Shown here in pieces: positions 18,334 to 29,384 of a stretch of 64,000 nt of DNA. The position numbers were made by a program, and so were the translations under genes. The DNA lies in assembly GCA_027694045.1 (NCBI GenBank), contig JAQEWB010000004.1:62001-126000 (forward strand), given 5' to 3'. A model generated the notes under the pieces. It was given only the letters and a program-made list of their open reading frames with translations, was not told the origin of the DNA and ran no database searches. Within the stretch, counting starts at the first letter, position 1. Each line of letters begins with the position of its first letter. This DNA comes from Bacillaceae bacterium OF18-1A. Lineage in GTDB: Bacteria; Bacillota; Bacilli; Bacillales; Bacillaceae_G.

Positions 18334-18897
18334 ATGAAGAAAACTTTGAAAAAAGAAGGCCTAGAGTGGATAAGAACAATTTTAATTGGTGTACTATTAG
18401 CTGTATTTTTTCGAACGTTTTTCTTTTCAACATACGTTGTAGAGGGGAAGTCAATGATGCCGACATTGCAAGATGGCAATATGCTCGTTGTAAATAAGGT
18501 GAGTTATCAAGTGGGGGACTTGAACAGATTTGACGTTGTTGTGTTTCATGCAAATAAAAAGGAAGACTATGTAAAACGGATTATTGGTTTACCTGGCGAT
18601 CATATTGAATATAAAAATGATAAACTCTATATAAACGGACAATTTGTAGATGAACCTTATTTAGAGCAGTATAAGAAAGAAATAAATGGACGGCAACTAA
18701 CAGGTGATTTTACTTTAGAAGAGTTAACGAAAGAAAAATCTGTGCCGCCCGGTTACATTTTTGTAATTGGTGATAATCGCCTTGGGAGTTGGGATAGTAG
18801 GCACTTTGGCTTTGTAAAAGCTGATACAGTTGTCGGTAAAGTTGATTTACGATATTGGCCAATTAAAGAGGTGCAAACGAATTTTTCAAAAGGTTGA
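18334..18897 (+). CDS. sipV: Type I signal peptidase
   Basis: 187 residues with one N-terminal membrane anchor (about 13-33). The catalytic pair is Ser40 in GKSMMPTL and Lys81 in VKRIIGLPGD; the late GDNR...DSRHFG box is intact. It removes Sec signal peptides outside the membrane. The symbol rests on gene order (yhjE-like, sipV, addB, addA), as Bacillus genomes hold several paralogues. Confidence 0.9.
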   Translation: MKKTLKKEGLEWIRTILIGVLLAVFFRTFFFSTYVVEGKSMMPTLQDGNMLVVNKVSYQVGDLNRFDVVVFHANKKEDYVKRIIGLPGDHIEYKNDKLYINGQFVDEPYLEQYKKEINGRQLTGDFTLEELTKEKSVPPGYIFVIGDNRLGSWDSRHFGFVKADTVVGKVDLRYWPIKEVQTNFSKG

Positions 18898-18916
18898 TAT
18901 AAGAGGTAGAAGTATA

Positions 18917-18949
18917 GAAAAGACAAACAACGCCGTTTGTCTTTTTTCG
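18917..18949 (+). terminator. Terminator after sipV
   Basis: AAAAGACAAAC / GTTTGTCTTTT stem with T6 tail. Confidence 0.85.
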
Positions 18950-19012
18950 TGTCCTATAATACAATTATAGTAGCAAACTAACGTTCGTTATGTAAGTGAA
19001 AGGTGGGGTTAC

Positions 19013-22000
19013 ATGTCACTTCGATTTGTGATTGGTAGAGCGGGAAGTGGAAAAAGTACACGTTGTTTACACGAAGTACAAGAAGAGTTAAAACAGCGTC
19101 CAAGAGGGAAAACAATATTATACCTTGTGCCAGAACAGATGACATTTCAAACGCAGCAGGCGTTAATTGGAAGTAAGGATGTAAGAGGTTCTATTCGGGC
19201 ACAAGTTTTTAGTTTTTCACGATTAGCGTGGAAGGTATTACAAGAAGTTGGTGGAGCGAGTCGTCTTCATATAGATGAAGCGGGCGTACATATGTTACTT
19301 CGTAAAATTGTAGAGTCTCGAAAAGATGGATTATCGGTATTCCAAAAAGCAGCGGAACAAAATGGTTTCTTTGAACATCTTGGCAGCATGATTGCGGAGT
19401 TTAAACGATATAACGTGACGCCATCAAACGTATATGAAATGTGGCAACAATTAGATGCGCATAGTAGTAGTGCTGAGCAAAAGTTACTAGCGAATAAAGT
19501 ATATGATTTACAACTATTATATGATGATTTTGAACGTGCTTTAATCGGAAAGTATTTAGATTCAGAAGACTATTTGCAATTGCTAGTGGAAAAACTTCCG
19601 CAGTCTGAATATGTAAATGGTGCTGAAATTTATATAGATGGATTCCATTCCTTCTCCCCACAAGAGCTTGAAATTTTAAGACAGCTCATGCTGTGCGGCG
19701 CGAGGGTTACCATTACGTTAACGCTAGATGAAAAAACGCTAGCTCAGCCAGTGAATGAACTGGACTTATTTTATGAAACAACGCTAACATATGAAAAAAT
19801 AAAACAAGTAGCGCGTGAAGAGAAAATAGAAATCGAAAAAACAATTCCGCTTATGGAACAACCGCGTTTTCATTCTCCGGCATTAGCTCATTTAGAAACA
19901 CATTATGAAGCTCGTCCAAATGAAAAATTTCACGGTGAAGCAAGTGTAACAATTCGTACAGCAGCGAATTTGCGAGCTGAAGTAGAAGGTGTTGCTCGTG
20001 AAATTCGTAGACTTGTTGCGGATGAAAACTATCGTTACCGAGATATTGCAGTTCTTCTTCGTAATGGGGAAAGTTATTACGATGTGATGCGAACGTTATT
20101 TACAGATTATAATATCCCGCACTTCATCGATGAAAAACGTCCGATGTCACACCATCCGTTAGTAGAATGCATTCGTTCTGCACTCGAGATTATTAGTGGA
20201 AATTGGCGTTATGACGCGGTGTTCCGTTGCGTGAAAACAGAGCTGTTATATCCATTAGATGTAAGAAAAGAAACGATGCGAGAAGAAATGGATGAGTTTG
20301 AAAACTACTGTTTAGCTTATGGTGTGCAAGGAAAAAGATGGACTTCAGAGGATCCATGGATGTATCGCCGCTATCGTTCACTCGACGATACGAACGGAAC
20401 GATAACAGACAGTGAACGTGAAATGGAAGAGAAAATAAACAGGCTGCGTGACGTTGTAAGAACGCCTGTTATTCGTATGCAAAAAAGATTAAAGCGTGCG
20501 GGAACTGTTATGCAAATGTGCGAAGCAGTTTACTTATTTTTAGAAGAGCTTCATGTGCCGAAGAAGTTAGAACAATTGCGTATACGTGCAGAAGAGAGCG
20601 GAGATTTCTTATTTGCGACAGATCATGAGCAAGTATGGGAAGAGGTAATGAGTCTTCTTGATACGTTTGTAGAGATGCTTGGTGAAGAGAAAATGTCACT
20701 TTCTATGTTCACAGACGTTATGTCTACAGGTCTTGAAGCACTTCAATTCGCGAACATTCCGCCGTCGTTAGATCAAGTATTAGTTGCGAATATTGATCAC
20801 TCAAGGTTATCAAACGTGAAAGCAACCTTCATTATCGGCGTAAATGAAGGTGTCATTCCAGCAGCACCGATGGATGAAGGGATGCTTTCGGATGAGGAAA
20901 GAGAAGTTCTTGGCGCGGCAGGGATTGAATTAGCACCAACGACGAGACAAACTCTACTAGAAGAACAGTTCGTTATGTATCAAATGGTAACGAGAGCGAC
21001 TGAGAAATTATATATTTCATGTCCACTTGCAGATGAAGAAGGAAAGACGTTACTTGCGTCTAGCTTTATTAAGAAAATAAAAAGAATGTTCCCTGATGTA
21101 AAAGAATCGTTTATTACAAATGATGTAAACGACTTATCACGTTCGGAACAAATTTCGTACGTAGCAACGCCAGAAGTCACATTGTCTTACGTTATGCAGC
21201 AACTGCAAACGTGGAAGCGATACGGATTTGAAGGGAATTTAGACTTTTGGTGGGACGTATATAATTTCTACGTTACTTCAGATGAATGGAAACAAAAAAG
21301 TAGCCGCGTGCTATCCAGTTTATTCTACCGAAATCGTGCACAGAAACTAAGTACAGCAGTAAGTAGAGATTTATACGGAGATATAATTAAGGGAAGTGTC
21401 TCTCGTATGGAACTATTTAACCGTTGTGCGTATGCTCATTTTGCGCAGCACGGTTTATCGCTTAGAGAGCGAGATATTTTCAAACTCGATGCACCAGATA
21501 TCGGTGAATTATTCCACGCAGCATTAAAGAAAATTGCGGACAAGTTATTGCGTGAAAACCGTACTTGGGCGGATTTATCAATTAAAGAGTGTGAGCATCT
21601 TTCTGTTTTAGTAATAGAAGAAATTGCGCCGTTATTACAAAGACAAATTTTATTAAGTTCAAATCGTCATTTTTATTTAAAACAAAAACTACAACAAATC
21701 ATTTTCCGTACGTCCATCATTCTTCGTGAACATGCGAAGTCGAGCGGATTCGTACCAGTTGATTTAGAAGTGCCATTCGGTATGGGCGGTACAGGATCGC
21801 TTCCGCCAATGGAATTCGCATTGCCAAATGGTGTGAAGATGGAAGTGGTCGGCCGTATTGACCGTGTGGATAAGGCGGAAGATGAGAGCGGGACGTTCCT
21901 TCGTATTATCGATTATAAATCAAGTGCAAAAGCATTAGATTTAACGGAAGTATATTACGGATTAGCACTTCAAATGTTAACGTATTTAGATGTTGTTACT

Positions 22001-22528
22001 TCAAATGCACAGACGTGGATGAAAAAAGGCGGGAAAGCATCACCAGCTGGTGTACTGTACTTCCATATTCATAACCCAATTGTTGAGATGAAAGGTGACG
22101 CATCTGAAGCAGAAATTGAAAAAGAAATTTTAAAGAAATTTAAAATGAAAGGACTCGTGCTAGGTGATGCTGATGTCGTTCGTTTAATGGATAACAAACT
22201 TTCAACAGGAAGCTCTGATATTATTTCTGCTGGCCTGAAAAAAGACGGTAGTTTTAGTGCGCGTTCAAGCATTGCAAGTGAGCAAGAGTTTAACGTACTT
22301 CAAAAATACGTACACCATACGTTTGAAAACATCGGGAAAGACATTACAGAAGGTGTTATCGATATTGCTCCTTATAAAATGGGGAATAAAGCGGCGTGTA
22401 CGTTCTGTAACTTCAAATCTGTTTGTCAGTTTGATGAGTCACTTGAAGATAATCAGTTCCGATCGTTAAAAGATATGAAAGATAGTGAAGCGATGGAGAA
22501 AATAAGAGAGGAGGTTGGCGGAGAATGA
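19013..22528 (+). CDS. addB: AddB subunit of the AddAB helicase-nuclease
   Basis: 1171 residues, the normal AddB size. Walker [10 protein letters not shown] lies at residues 8-16. The C-terminal RecB-like nuclease domain has GRIDRVD...LRIIDYKSS, and an iron-sulfur cluster is formed by a Cys in NRCAYAHF with the C-terminal [10 protein letters not shown] set. With AddA it resects double-strand breaks up to Chi for recombination. Its stop overlaps the addA start (ATGA), implying coupled translation. The GGTGGGG ribosome site precedes the ATG. Confidence 0.97.
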   Translation: MSLRFVIGRAGSGKSTRCLHEVQEELKQRPRGKTILYLVPEQMTFQTQQALIGSKDVRGSIRAQVFSFSRLAWKVLQEVGGASRLHIDEAGVHMLLRKIVESRKDGLSVFQKAAEQNGFFEHLGSMIAEFKRYNVTPSNVYEMWQQLDAHSSSAEQKLLANKVYDLQLLYDDFERALIGKYLDSEDYLQLLVEKLPQSEYVNGAEIYIDGFHSFSPQELEILRQLMLCGARVTITLTLDEKTLAQPVNELDLFYETTLTYEKIKQVAREEKIEIEKTIPLMEQPRFHSPALAHLETHYEARPNEKFHGEASVTIRTAANLRAEVEGVAREIRRLVADENYRYRDIAVLLRNGESYYDVMRTLFTDYNIPHFIDEKRPMSHHPLVECIRSALEIISGNWRYDAVFRCVKTELLYPLDVRKETMREEMDEFENYCLAYGVQGKRWTSEDPWMYRRYRSLDDTNGTITDSEREMEEKINRLRDVVRTPVIRMQKRLKRAGTVMQMCEAVYLFLEELHVPKKLEQLRIRAEESGDFLFATDHEQVWEEVMSLLDTFVEMLGEEKMSLSMFTDVMSTGLEALQFANIPPSLDQVLVANIDHSRLSNVKATFIIGVNEGVIPAAPMDEGMLSDEEREVLGAAGIELAPTTRQTLLEEQFVMYQMVTRATEKLYISCPLADEEGKTLLASSFIKKIKRMFPDVKESFITNDVNDLSRSEQISYVATPEVTLSYVMQQLQTWKRYGFEGNLDFWWDVYNFYVTSDEWKQKSSRVLSSLFYRNRAQKLSTAVSRDLYGDIIKGSVSRMELFNRCAYAHFAQHGLSLRERDIFKLDAPDIGELFHAALKKIADKLLRENRTWADLSIKECEHLSVLVIEEIAPLLQRQILLSSNRHFYLKQKLQQIIFRTSIILREHAKSSGFVPVDLEVPFGMGGTGSLPPMEFALPNGVKMEVVGRIDRVDKAEDESGTFLRIIDYKSSAKALDLTEVYYGLALQMLTYLDVVTSNAQTWMKKGGKASPAGVLYFHIHNPIVEMKGDASEAEIEKEILKKFKMKGLVLGDADVVRLMDNKLSTGSSDIISAGLKKDGSFSARSSIASEQEFNVLQKYVHHTFENIGKDITEGVIDIAPYKMGNKAACTFCNFKSVCQFDESLEDNQFRSLKDMKDSEAMEKIREEVGGE

Positions 22529-25500
22529 TAGAAAATTGGCCTAAAAAACCAGAAGGTAGTCAATGGACCGATGACCAGTGGAAAGCTGTTGTAGCGAACG
22601 GACGTGATATTTTAGTCGCAGCGGCAGCTGGATCAGGAAAAACAGCAGTATTAGTTGAACGTATTATTAAAAAAATTATTAACGAAGAAAATCCAGTCGA
22701 TGTCGACCGCTTGCTTGTTGTAACATTTACGAATGCAGCGGCGCAAGAGATGAAAAACAGAATTGGAGAAGCGTTAGAAAAAGTCTTAATGGATGAGCCA
22801 GGTTCTCAGCACATTAGAAAGCAGCTGAGCCTATTAAATAAAGCTTCTATTTCAACGATTCACTCATTTTGTTTACAAGTAATTAGAGGGTACTACTACA
22901 TGCTTGATGTTGATCCTCGTTTCCGTATTGCAAATCAAACAGAAAATGAGTTGTTAAAAGAAGAAGTATTAGATGACATATTAGAAGAAGAATACGGAAT
23001 TGAAGATAATACGATATTCTTTGAATTAGTTGATCGTTATACGAGCGACCGTAGTGATGATGACTTACAGCGCATGATTTTAGCGCTTCATACAGAATCA
23101 AGAGCGCATCCGAATCCAGAGAAGTGGCTTGATAAATTAGTAGAAGCATATGACGTAGAAGGAAAGACAATTGAGGATTTAGTATATGCTTCGTACTTAT
23201 TAGAAGATGTGAAGTTCCAGCTTGAAACGGCGGAAGTGCATATTCGAAAAGCGACAGAACTCGCAATGCTTCCTGACGGTCCAGCGCCTCGCGTTGAAAC
23301 CCTGCAAGCAGATGCAGCTTTACTTGGAACGTTATCATCAGCAGCTCGTGAGTCATGGACAAGCGTGTATGAAGCGATGCAAAACGTATCGTGGCAAACG
23401 TTAAAGCGTATTAAGAAAAGCGACTATAACGAAGACATTGTAAAACAAGTAGACTCTCTTCGTAATAAAGCGAAAGATGAAGTGAAGAAATTACAAGAAG
23501 AGCTATTTAGCCGCAAGCCAGAAAGTTTCTTACGAGATTTTCAAGATATGCATCCTGTATTAGAAAAACTTGTACAGCTCGTAAAAGTATTTACTGAGCG
23601 TTTCCAAGCGATGAAGCGAGATAAAGGAATGGTCGATTTCACCGATTTAGAGCATTTCTGTTTACAAATTTTAAGTGAGCAAAGTGAAGACGGTGAAATG
23701 AAGCCGTCAGCGGTAGCGCTTCAATATCGTAATAAATTTGCTGAAGTACTAGTTGATGAATATCAAGATACGAACTTCGTACAGGAATCGATTATTAAAT
23801 TCGTAACGAAAGATTCTGAGAGTGAAGGTAACCTATTCATGGTTGGTGACGTGAAGCAGTCAATCTATCGTTTCCGACTAGCTGAACCAGGACTATTCCT
23901 AGGAAAATATAAACGCTTCACACAAGAAGGATTGGGCGGCGGAATGAAGATTGACTTAGCGAAAAACTTCCGTAGTCGTCATGAAGTGCTAGCGGGTACG
24001 AACTTTATCTTCAAACAAATTATGGGTGAAGAAGTTGGGGAAATCGATTACGATGCTGACGCTGAATTAAAGCTAGGTGCTACCTATCCAGAAGGTGAAG
24101 ACGTAGCAGCTGAATTACTATGTATTCAGCAAACGGAAGAAGAAGTAATAGACGGAGAAGAAGGTGCAGAAGTCGAAAAAGCACAATTGGAAGCCCGTCT
24201 TATGGCGCAGCGCATTAAAGCGATGGTTGATTCGGGCTATGAAGTGTATGACCGTAAAACGGATAGTATGCGCCCTGTACAATACCGAGACTTCGTTATT
24301 TTACTTCGCTCCATGCCGTGGGCACCGCAAATTATGGAAGAGTTAAAACTGCAAGGAATTCCAGTATACGCTGATCTTGCGACTGGTTATTTTGAAGCGA
24401 CAGAAGTAAATATTATGATGAACATATTCCGCGTTATTGATAATCCGATGCAAGATATTCCGCTTGCAGCAGTGCTTCGTTCACCAATCGTTGGATTAAA
24501 TGATGAGGAACTTGCAACGCTTCGTGCTCATGGAAAGAAAGGGTCGTTTTATGAAGTAATGAGTTCATTCTTAAAAGGAGCACCGCTTGAAGAAGAGCAA
24601 GAACTCCATGATAAATTAGAGTGGTTTTATAACTTACTGCAAGGATGGCGTGAATTCGCGCGCCAACAGTCTCTTTCTGATTTAATTTGGAAAGTGTACG
24701 GTGAGACGGGTTATTATGATTTCGTTGGTGGTTTACCAGCTGGAAAGCAAAGACAAGCAAACCTGCGTGTACTATATGACCGTGCAAGACAATATGAAGC
24801 AACGTCGTTTAGAGGGTTATTCCGCTTCTTACGTTTTATTGAACGTATTTTAGAGCGCGGTGATGATATGGGTACAGCGAGGGCCCTCGGAGAACAAGAA
24901 GATGTCGTTCGCATTATGACAATTCATAAAAGTAAAGGGCTCGAGTTCCCAGTCGTATTTGTAGCTGGACTTGGCCGCCGTTTTAATACACAGGATTTAA
25001 TGAAACGCTTCTTACTGCACAAAGATTTCGGTTTCGGTTCACAATTTATCGATCCTCGTAAACGAATTAAATATACGACATTATCGCAACTTGCAATTAA
25101 ACGTAAAATGAAAATGGAATTAATTGCGGAAGAAATGCGTGTATTATACGTAGCGTTAACGCGTGCAAAAGAGAAGTTAATTTTAATTGGAACGGTTAAG
25201 GATGCAAATAAAGAAATGGAAAAATGGCTTGATGCGAGGGAGCATAGTGAATGGTTATTACCAGATCACATACGTGCCGGAGCGTCTTGTTACTTAGACT
25301 GGATTGCTCCTTCATTATATAGACACCGTGATAGTGAAACGCTTCTTGAATTAGGACAAGGAAGTATTCCAGGTGAAATTTATGAGTATGACACTAGCTG
25401 GAAAGTAGAAGTTGTTGACGGTAACACGTTACTTGCGCCAGAACCAGTTCAAGAAGAGAAACAGGAGTTGTTAGAAGCACTTCGTGAGAAAAAGGCTGTG

Positions 25501-26250
25501 CCGTTAGAAAGCGAACGAAAAGAAGAAGTGTACGATAGGTTAATGTGGAAGTACGGACATGAGGATGCGACATCTCATCGTGCGAAGCAATCTGTTACAG
25601 AAATAAAGAGAAATTATCAATCTGAAGAAGGTAGCGATAACGCCTTTATTAAAAAACTACGTGCGCCAATTAAAACACGTCCTCGTTTCATGGAGAAAAA
25701 AGGATTAACGTACGCAGAACGTGGAACGGCAGTTCATGCGGTTATGCAGCATGTAGATTTGAAGAAGCCGATTACGGCCGAAACGCTACAAGAACAAATC
25801 GCAGGAATGGTAAATAAGGAATTATTAACATTCGAGCAATCGGAAGAAATAGCCATTGAAAAAGTAATTGCATTCTTTGATAGTGACTTAGGTAAAAGAG
25901 TATTAGCGGCCAAAAGTGTTGAACGTGAAGTACCATTTACAATGATGCTTTCAGCAGAAGAAGCATATCAAGATTGGCAAGGGAATAGTGAAGAGTCAAT
26001 CCTTGTCCAAGGGGTTATCGACTGCATGATTGAAGAAGCGGATGGTATTACGCTAATCGACTTTAAAACAGATACGATTGAAGGGAAGTTCCCAGGCGGA
26101 TTCGAACAAGCGAAGCCAATTTTAGAAGATCGTTATAAAGTACAGCTTTCATTATATGCAAAGGCGCTTGAGAAAAGCTTACAACATCCTGTGAAAGAGA
26201 AGTGTTTATACTTCTTTGATGGGAATCACGTTGTAAAAGTTGAAGAATAG
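22525..26250 (+). CDS. addA: AddA subunit of the AddAB helicase-nuclease
   Basis: 1241 residues: a UvrD-family helicase with Walker [11 protein letters not shown] at about 33-42, the DEYQDTN box (Walker B/II) near residue 410, QSIYRFR, the late [10 protein letters not shown] motif VI, and a C-terminal RecB-type nuclease with [21 protein letters not shown]. It translocates on DNA and cuts one strand while AddB handles the other. It overlaps addB by 4 nt and is followed 6 nt later by a small HhH-domain gene. Confidence 0.97.
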   Translation: MIENWPKKPEGSQWTDDQWKAVVANGRDILVAAAAGSGKTAVLVERIIKKIINEENPVDVDRLLVVTFTNAAAQEMKNRIGEALEKVLMDEPGSQHIRKQLSLLNKASISTIHSFCLQVIRGYYYMLDVDPRFRIANQTENELLKEEVLDDILEEEYGIEDNTIFFELVDRYTSDRSDDDLQRMILALHTESRAHPNPEKWLDKLVEAYDVEGKTIEDLVYASYLLEDVKFQLETAEVHIRKATELAMLPDGPAPRVETLQADAALLGTLSSAARESWTSVYEAMQNVSWQTLKRIKKSDYNEDIVKQVDSLRNKAKDEVKKLQEELFSRKPESFLRDFQDMHPVLEKLVQLVKVFTERFQAMKRDKGMVDFTDLEHFCLQILSEQSEDGEMKPSAVALQYRNKFAEVLVDEYQDTNFVQESIIKFVTKDSESEGNLFMVGDVKQSIYRFRLAEPGLFLGKYKRFTQEGLGGGMKIDLAKNFRSRHEVLAGTNFIFKQIMGEEVGEIDYDADAELKLGATYPEGEDVAAELLCIQQTEEEVIDGEEGAEVEKAQLEARLMAQRIKAMVDSGYEVYDRKTDSMRPVQYRDFVILLRSMPWAPQIMEELKLQGIPVYADLATGYFEATEVNIMMNIFRVIDNPMQDIPLAAVLRSPIVGLNDEELATLRAHGKKGSFYEVMSSFLKGAPLEEEQELHDKLEWFYNLLQGWREFARQQSLSDLIWKVYGETGYYDFVGGLPAGKQRQANLRVLYDRARQYEATSFRGLFRFLRFIERILERGDDMGTARALGEQEDVVRIMTIHKSKGLEFPVVFVAGLGRRFNTQDLMKRFLLHKDFGFGSQFIDPRKRIKYTTLSQLAIKRKMKMELIAEEMRVLYVALTRAKEKLILIGTVKDANKEMEKWLDAREHSEWLLPDHIRAGASCYLDWIAPSLYRHRDSETLLELGQGSIPGEIYEYDTSWKVEVVDGNTLLAPEPVQEEKQELLEALREKKAVPLESERKEEVYDRLMWKYGHEDATSHRAKQSVTEIKRNYQSEEGSDNAFIKKLRAPIKTRPRFMEKKGLTYAERGTAVHAVMQHVDLKKPITAETLQEQIAGMVNKELLTFEQSEEIAIEKVIAFFDSDLGKRVLAAKSVEREVPFTMMLSAEEAYQDWQGNSEESILVQGVIDCMIEEADGITLIDFKTDTIEGKFPGGFEQAKPILEDRYKVQLSLYAKALEKSLQHPVKEKCLYFFDGNHVVKVEE

Positions 26251-26256
26251 AGGGAT

Positions 26257-26550
26257 TTGAAAATGGCAACAGAAAAAACGTTAAGAACGTGTGAAAAAGG
26301 ACATGAATATTATAAAAGCAGTGATTGTCCAACTTGCCCAACATGTGAAAAAGAGAAACAGCCAAAAGAAGGTTTTCTCTCTCTTCTTTCAGCGCCAGCA
26401 AGAAGGGCACTAGAGCATCATGGGATTCACACTGTGGAAGAACTCTCAAAATATAGCGAAAAAGAAATCTTAAAATTGCATGGTATGGGACCTGCATCTA
26501 TGCCGAAGCTTAGAAAGGCTTTGGAAGAGAACGGACGATCATTTAAATAA
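26257..26550 (+). CDS. Small protein with Cys cluster and RpoA-CTD-like HhH domain
   Basis: 97 residues. The N-terminal half has CEKGH...CPTCPTCEKEK, which could bind zinc. The C-terminal half (about 47-95) resembles the alpha-subunit C-terminal domain of RNA polymerase: LSAPARRALEHHGIHTVEEL, then a helix-hairpin-helix LHGMGPASMPKLRKAL. Similar small proteins are widespread in Bacillus and are usually annotated only by this domain. Being 6 nt behind addA, it is probably cotranscribed and might bind DNA, but no role is proven. Confidence 0.8.
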   Translation: MKMATEKTLRTCEKGHEYYKSSDCPTCPTCEKEKQPKEGFLSLLSAPARRALEHHGIHTVEELSKYSEKEILKLHGMGPASMPKLRKALEENGRSFK

Positions 26551-26558
26551 CAGGTGAT

Positions 26559-27068
26559 GTGGTGAAAGGTTTTAAGAGAAAAGAAATGAATGTAGAACCT
26601 ATTGATGAAAAATTAAAAGCACTGCGCAATGACATAAAAGAGATGGATGGTATAATCGATCTCGATTGGTGTGGTAAATTGTTGCACCCTTATTATGAAC
26701 ATTTTAATGATGATAAATTGAGATATCGATCAGGTTCATTGGTAGCATTTTTGGGACTTCTCTCGGAGTGGGAAGATGAAAGTGGGTTTCCATTTTATAC
26801 AGGTACTCAGGAGTACGATTGTCATCACTTTGATATGTATTTAAAAGAATTTCTAAAGTACGCTCCTAAGGTTAAGGTGCAATTTCCAAATATTTATCTT
26901 GCTATTGTTGCATCACTGATGAAGTTGGATGAAAGAGAACGATGGGAAAATGAATTTCCTAACATATGTAAGGAGCTATTTGATCATGTTAGGGAGAAAT
27001 TGTTCCATAAAGATGTTCAAACTATAGATTATGATAAGGTATACCAAGAAGGGCGAATGCTTTATTAG
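26559..27068 (+). CDS. Hypothetical protein
   Basis: 169 residues, no signal peptide or membrane helix; acidic and rich in aromatic residues, with a conserved-looking CHHFDMYLKEFLKYAP and a helical N-terminus. I recognise no family. Starts are ambiguous: GTG at 26559 or 26562, both behind AGGTGATG. It is 8 nt after the HhH gene and ends with a strong bidirectional terminator, so it closes the addBA cluster. A role as an accessory of the helicase-nuclease is only guilt by association. Confidence 0.7.
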   Translation: MVKGFKRKEMNVEPIDEKLKALRNDIKEMDGIIDLDWCGKLLHPYYEHFNDDKLRYRSGSLVAFLGLLSEWEDESGFPFYTGTQEYDCHHFDMYLKEFLKYAPKVKVQFPNIYLAIVASLMKLDERERWENEFPNICKELFDHVREKLFHKDVQTIDYDKVYQEGRMLY

Positions 27069-27084
27069 AATCATTAGTTCACAT

Positions 27085-27121
27085 GAAAAAGAGGTGTCCC
27101 CTATAGAGGACACCTCTTTTT
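27085..27121. terminator. Bidirectional terminator, addBA cluster / gerP operon
   Basis: AAAAGAGGTGTCC / GGACACCTCTTTT stem flanked by A and T runs, serving both converging units. Confidence 0.9.
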
Positions 27122-27122
27122 A

Positions 27123-27338
27123 TTACGCTGTTCCAATCTGATCTTGATCTGCTACATCAGAGTCAAACGTATTTGTTGCACTCACACCACTAAAAGTATT
27201 CACGACAAATCCAACATTGGAAGCACCAGATCCGTTATAAGCTTTCGTATTCTCTTTCGGAGAAACATTATAAAAATCTCCTAAATTGAACGAGCCGTTA
27301 CTGTTTTGAACGACGAGATTTCCAACGACAGAAGGCAT
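27123..27338 (-). CDS. gerPF: Spore germination protein GerPF
   Basis: 71 residues starting MPSVVGNLVVQNSNGSFNLGD, the GerPA/GerPF family fold. The start at 27338 is chosen because AGGTGG lies five nt ahead; an in-frame ATG 9 nt upstream overlaps that site. Last gene of gerPABCDEF on the minus strand. GerP proteins are inner coat components that let germinants pass the spore coat to their receptors. GerPA and GerPF are similar to one another, as seen here (both start MP.(M)VG and keep the F.(I/L)GD motif). Confidence 0.93.
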   Translation of the reverse strand: MPSVVGNLVVQNSNGSFNLGDFYNVSPKENTKAYNGSGASNVGFVVNTFSGVSATNTFDSDVADQDQIGTA

Positions 27339-27380
27339 ACCATCCACCTACTTTTCTAAGCTTTTTAATTACTATATGAA

Positions 27381-27767
27381 TTATTTAGAAGAATGTTCAT
27401 CAGTAATAAATTGGCGGATTTGTAGCGTACGAGAATTATTATAAACGTAGTCAACATTTCCGATTTGGAAGCATGCGGAATTCAAAAGTGATCGCAAGTG
27501 AACATCGTTTACTTCGATAAAAGGGCATTCATTTACAATATTCATTTTTACATCTGTTGTTCGTTTTGGAATTGTAATGTATTCGTCTGTAAAAATTTTA
27601 AACGCATCAAAACGACCTTCACCTTTTATATAACAAGGGATTTCTCGATGAACGACAAGCGCTCTGTTTTTTAATTCTATTTGATTAGCATCACCGACTT
27701 GGAAAACAGCTGAAACTCCCATAGAAATGATGGAAATATTTTGTACAACTGACATATGACGAAGCAT
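27381..27767 (-). CDS. gerPE: Spore germination protein GerPE
   Basis: 128 residues from ATG at 27767, behind GAGGAGTGG. It begins MLRHMSVVQNISIISMGVSAVFQVGD, the VFQVGD motif being shared with other GerP proteins. No membrane helix or signal peptide. Fifth gene of the operon; the gerPD stop (TGA) lies about 14 nt before this start, so translation is likely coupled. Confidence 0.9.
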   Translation of the reverse strand: MLRHMSVVQNISIISMGVSAVFQVGDANQIELKNRALVVHREIPCYIKGEGRFDAFKIFTDEYITIPKRTTDVKMNIVNECPFIEVNDVHLRSLLNSACFQIGNVDYVYNNSRTLQIRQFITDEHSSK

Positions 27768-27781
27768 AAAAATTCCACTCC

Positions 27782-27976
27782 TCAACCTGGAGTTGGAGGA
27801 ACATCTGTTACTAATGGTACAAATGGTCCCTCTGTAACGGATTCAAATGGTGTATCAAGAATAGAAGAAAGGATGAGAAGGTTTGCATCTCCAATCAAAA
27901 ATAATGCAGAAGAAGAAACCCCGTTCATTTTAATCTGTCCTACTTTTAACTCGCGATTTACGACGTTTACATTCAT
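27782..27976 (-). CDS. gerPD: Spore germination protein GerPD
   Basis: 64 residues, starting MNVNVVNRELKVGQIKMNGV with the ALFLIGDA motif common to the GerP set, and a Pro-rich tail ending PPTPG. Small coat-associated protein, fourth gene of gerPABCDEF. AAAGGAGTAAG ribosome site. Confidence 0.9.
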   Translation of the reverse strand: MNVNVVNRELKVGQIKMNGVSSSALFLIGDANLLILSSILDTPFESVTEGPFVPLVTDVPPTPG

Positions 27977-27982
27977 ACATAC

Positions 27983-28597
27983 TTACTCCTTTCGGAAATT
28001 TCCTGGTATGTGCTGAATAAAAGATAGGAAGGCTTTGTCTATATCTTGTTTCATTGCTTGAATAATAATATCTCGTAAATAATCTGGATCTGTTGAAACA
28101 CCTTCATATGATTGAACTTGTGATAAATAATAAGGAAGTCTATGTTCCATCTGTTTTTTTATGTCATCCACCATCATTTGTCGATACATTTCATCAAGCG
28201 GCGTTCTCTCTTCTTGTTCAAAATGGAGAATTCGATTATATGCTTCTTCATCTAAGTATCGATGCATTTCTTGAAGGATACCTTGATAAAAGTCTGGATT
28301 TGTTTCAGTTTCAGGGTTTACCTTCAATGTTTCTGTCTCTACTTGAAAATCCTCAATTTGTTGTCCTTTTGTTGAAAATGGGTTTAAACCAATATTTAAA
28401 GTGCCATTTAAGTTTTCAACTTTTAATTGATCGAATTTGTATTCCACTTTTCCTATAGAAGAGGAGGGACGACTTTTTAATTCATTAAGCTCTTCTTGTA
28501 ATAGACGTACTTGTTCTTCTAGGTTAAGGATAGTTGCTTGTTGTGTTTGGAGAGCTTGTTGGAGTTGGTGTAAGTAAGTATATATATCTTGATTCAT
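27983..28597 (-). CDS. gerPC: Spore germination protein GerPC
   Basis: 204 residues. The N-terminus (about 1-42) is a predicted coiled coil rich in Leu, Gln and Glu (ILNLEEQVRLLQEELNEL); the rest is acidic and helical, containing the VENLNGTLNIGLNPF segment. It is the largest GerP protein and by family knowledge lies in the spore coat. A GGAGG site precedes the ATG. Confidence 0.93.
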   Translation of the reverse strand: MNQDIYTYLHQLQQALQTQQATILNLEEQVRLLQEELNELKSRPSSSIGKVEYKFDQLKVENLNGTLNIGLNPFSTKGQQIEDFQVETETLKVNPETETNPDFYQGILQEMHRYLDEEAYNRILHFEQEERTPLDEMYRQMMVDDIKKQMEHRLPYYLSQVQSYEGVSTDPDYLRDIIIQAMKQDIDKAFLSFIQHIPGNFRKE

Positions 28598-28665
28598 TTT
28601 GTGAAGCCTCCTTTTCGATAGGGAGGGTAAATATATTCCTGCTATATATTTATGACAAGGATGCC

Positions 28666-28872
28666 TTAAGAAGAACTATTTGATGGTTTGATGGAAATAA
28701 TTTGTCCTTTCGCATTCAATGGGCGAAGAGGCTCTGTAAATCCACCAGTATTTGAAAACTTAGATAGGGCTTTAATGCTTCCGGCAGTACCAATTTGGAA
28801 TACAGAAGAGGTCGTAATACTATCAATTTTAATGCTGTTAATGATGATGCTTTGATTTACATAAAAATTCAA
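28666..28872 (-). CDS. gerPB: Spore germination protein GerPB
   Basis: 68 residues, starting MNFYVNQSIIINSIKIDSIT with the SSVFQIGTAG motif matching the VFQVGD/IFHIGD motifs of its neighbours. Second gene of the operon, 14 nt after gerPA. Ribosome site GGAGG. Confidence 0.92.
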   Translation of the reverse strand: MNFYVNQSIIINSIKIDSITTSSVFQIGTAGSIKALSKFSNTGGFTEPLRPLNAKGQIISIKPSNSSS

Positions 28873-28886
28873 TAGAATCGCCTCCT

Positions 28887-29108
28887 TTAAGTTGAGCCAA
28901 TTATTGCTTGATCAATGAAATCTGAATCATTGACAGTCGTTGAATTTTGATAATTGTAGACAGAAACATTATCTCCAACATTAAAGGATCCAGCCCCAGC
29001 AAAAGCACGTGAATAACTAATAGGCCTAATCGCAAATACATCTCCAATATGAAAAATACCACTCGATCCAATATTGACAACACGAATATGTCCGACCATA
29101 GCTGGCAT
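28887..29108 (-). CDS. gerPA: Spore germination protein GerPA
   Basis: 73 residues starting MPAMVGHIRVVNIGSSGIFHIGD. The ATG at 29108 is preceded by AAAGGTG; a GTG three codons upstream lies within this site and is rejected. First gene of gerPABCDEF, downstream of a good sigma-K promoter match, which fits mother-cell expression and coat localisation. Confidence 0.93.
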   Translation of the reverse strand: MPAMVGHIRVVNIGSSGIFHIGDVFAIRPISYSRAFAGAGSFNVGDNVSVYNYQNSTTVNDSDFIDQAIIGST

Positions 29109-29145
29109 ATAAAACACCTTTCGTTTTTAAAATTTTCTTTTCTAT

Positions 29146-29173
29146 TATTGTATGGGCGTTTTCAATAAAATGT
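29146..29173 (-). promoter_or_regulatory. Predicted sigma-K promoter of gerPABCDEF
   Basis: On the minus strand, AC, then 17 nt, then CATACAATA, matching the sigma-K pattern AC-N16/17-CATA-N3-TA. It lies about 40 nt before gerPA. Known gerP operons are under late mother-cell (sigma-K) control. Confidence 0.75.
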
Positions 29174-29182
29174 GTGTTTTTT

Positions 29183-29219
29183 TGAAATAAAAGAAACACA
29201 CACGTTATGGCGTGTGTGC
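29183..29219 (-). terminator. Terminator overlapping the end of the Spo0E-like gene
   Basis: On the minus strand CACACACG / CGTGTGTG hairpin followed by TTTCTTTT; the TAA stop of the upstream gene lies in the loop. Confidence 0.75.
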
Positions 29220-29384
29220 TTCGAGTGTTTGAGTAGGTTGGAAATCCAGATGTACATGCCAAACAACATTTAAGAGCCTGTCCAGTTCTTGGCTACAATT
29301 CACTGTTTTTTGAGAAGTCATTCCATAGCGTTCAGCAAAATAGATCATTTTTTCACGTTTTTTTTCGATAGCTTGCTCAAACAT
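29205..29384 (-). CDS. yisI: Spo0E-like aspartyl-phosphate phosphatase
   Basis: 59 residues, shorter than usual ORF cut-offs: starts MFEQAIEKKREKMIYFAERY and carries the diagnostic SQELD motif (CSQELDRLLN, about residues 30-39). Spo0E-family proteins are two-helix phosphatases that dephosphorylate Spo0A~P and delay sporulation. In B. subtilis, yisI lies next to the gerP operon, as here, which supports the name. The ribosome site (GATGGAG) is modest. Regulation is not visible in the sequence. Confidence 0.88.
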   Translation of the reverse strand: MFEQAIEKKREKMIYFAERYGMTSQKTVNCSQELDRLLNVVWHVHLDFQPTQTLEAHTP

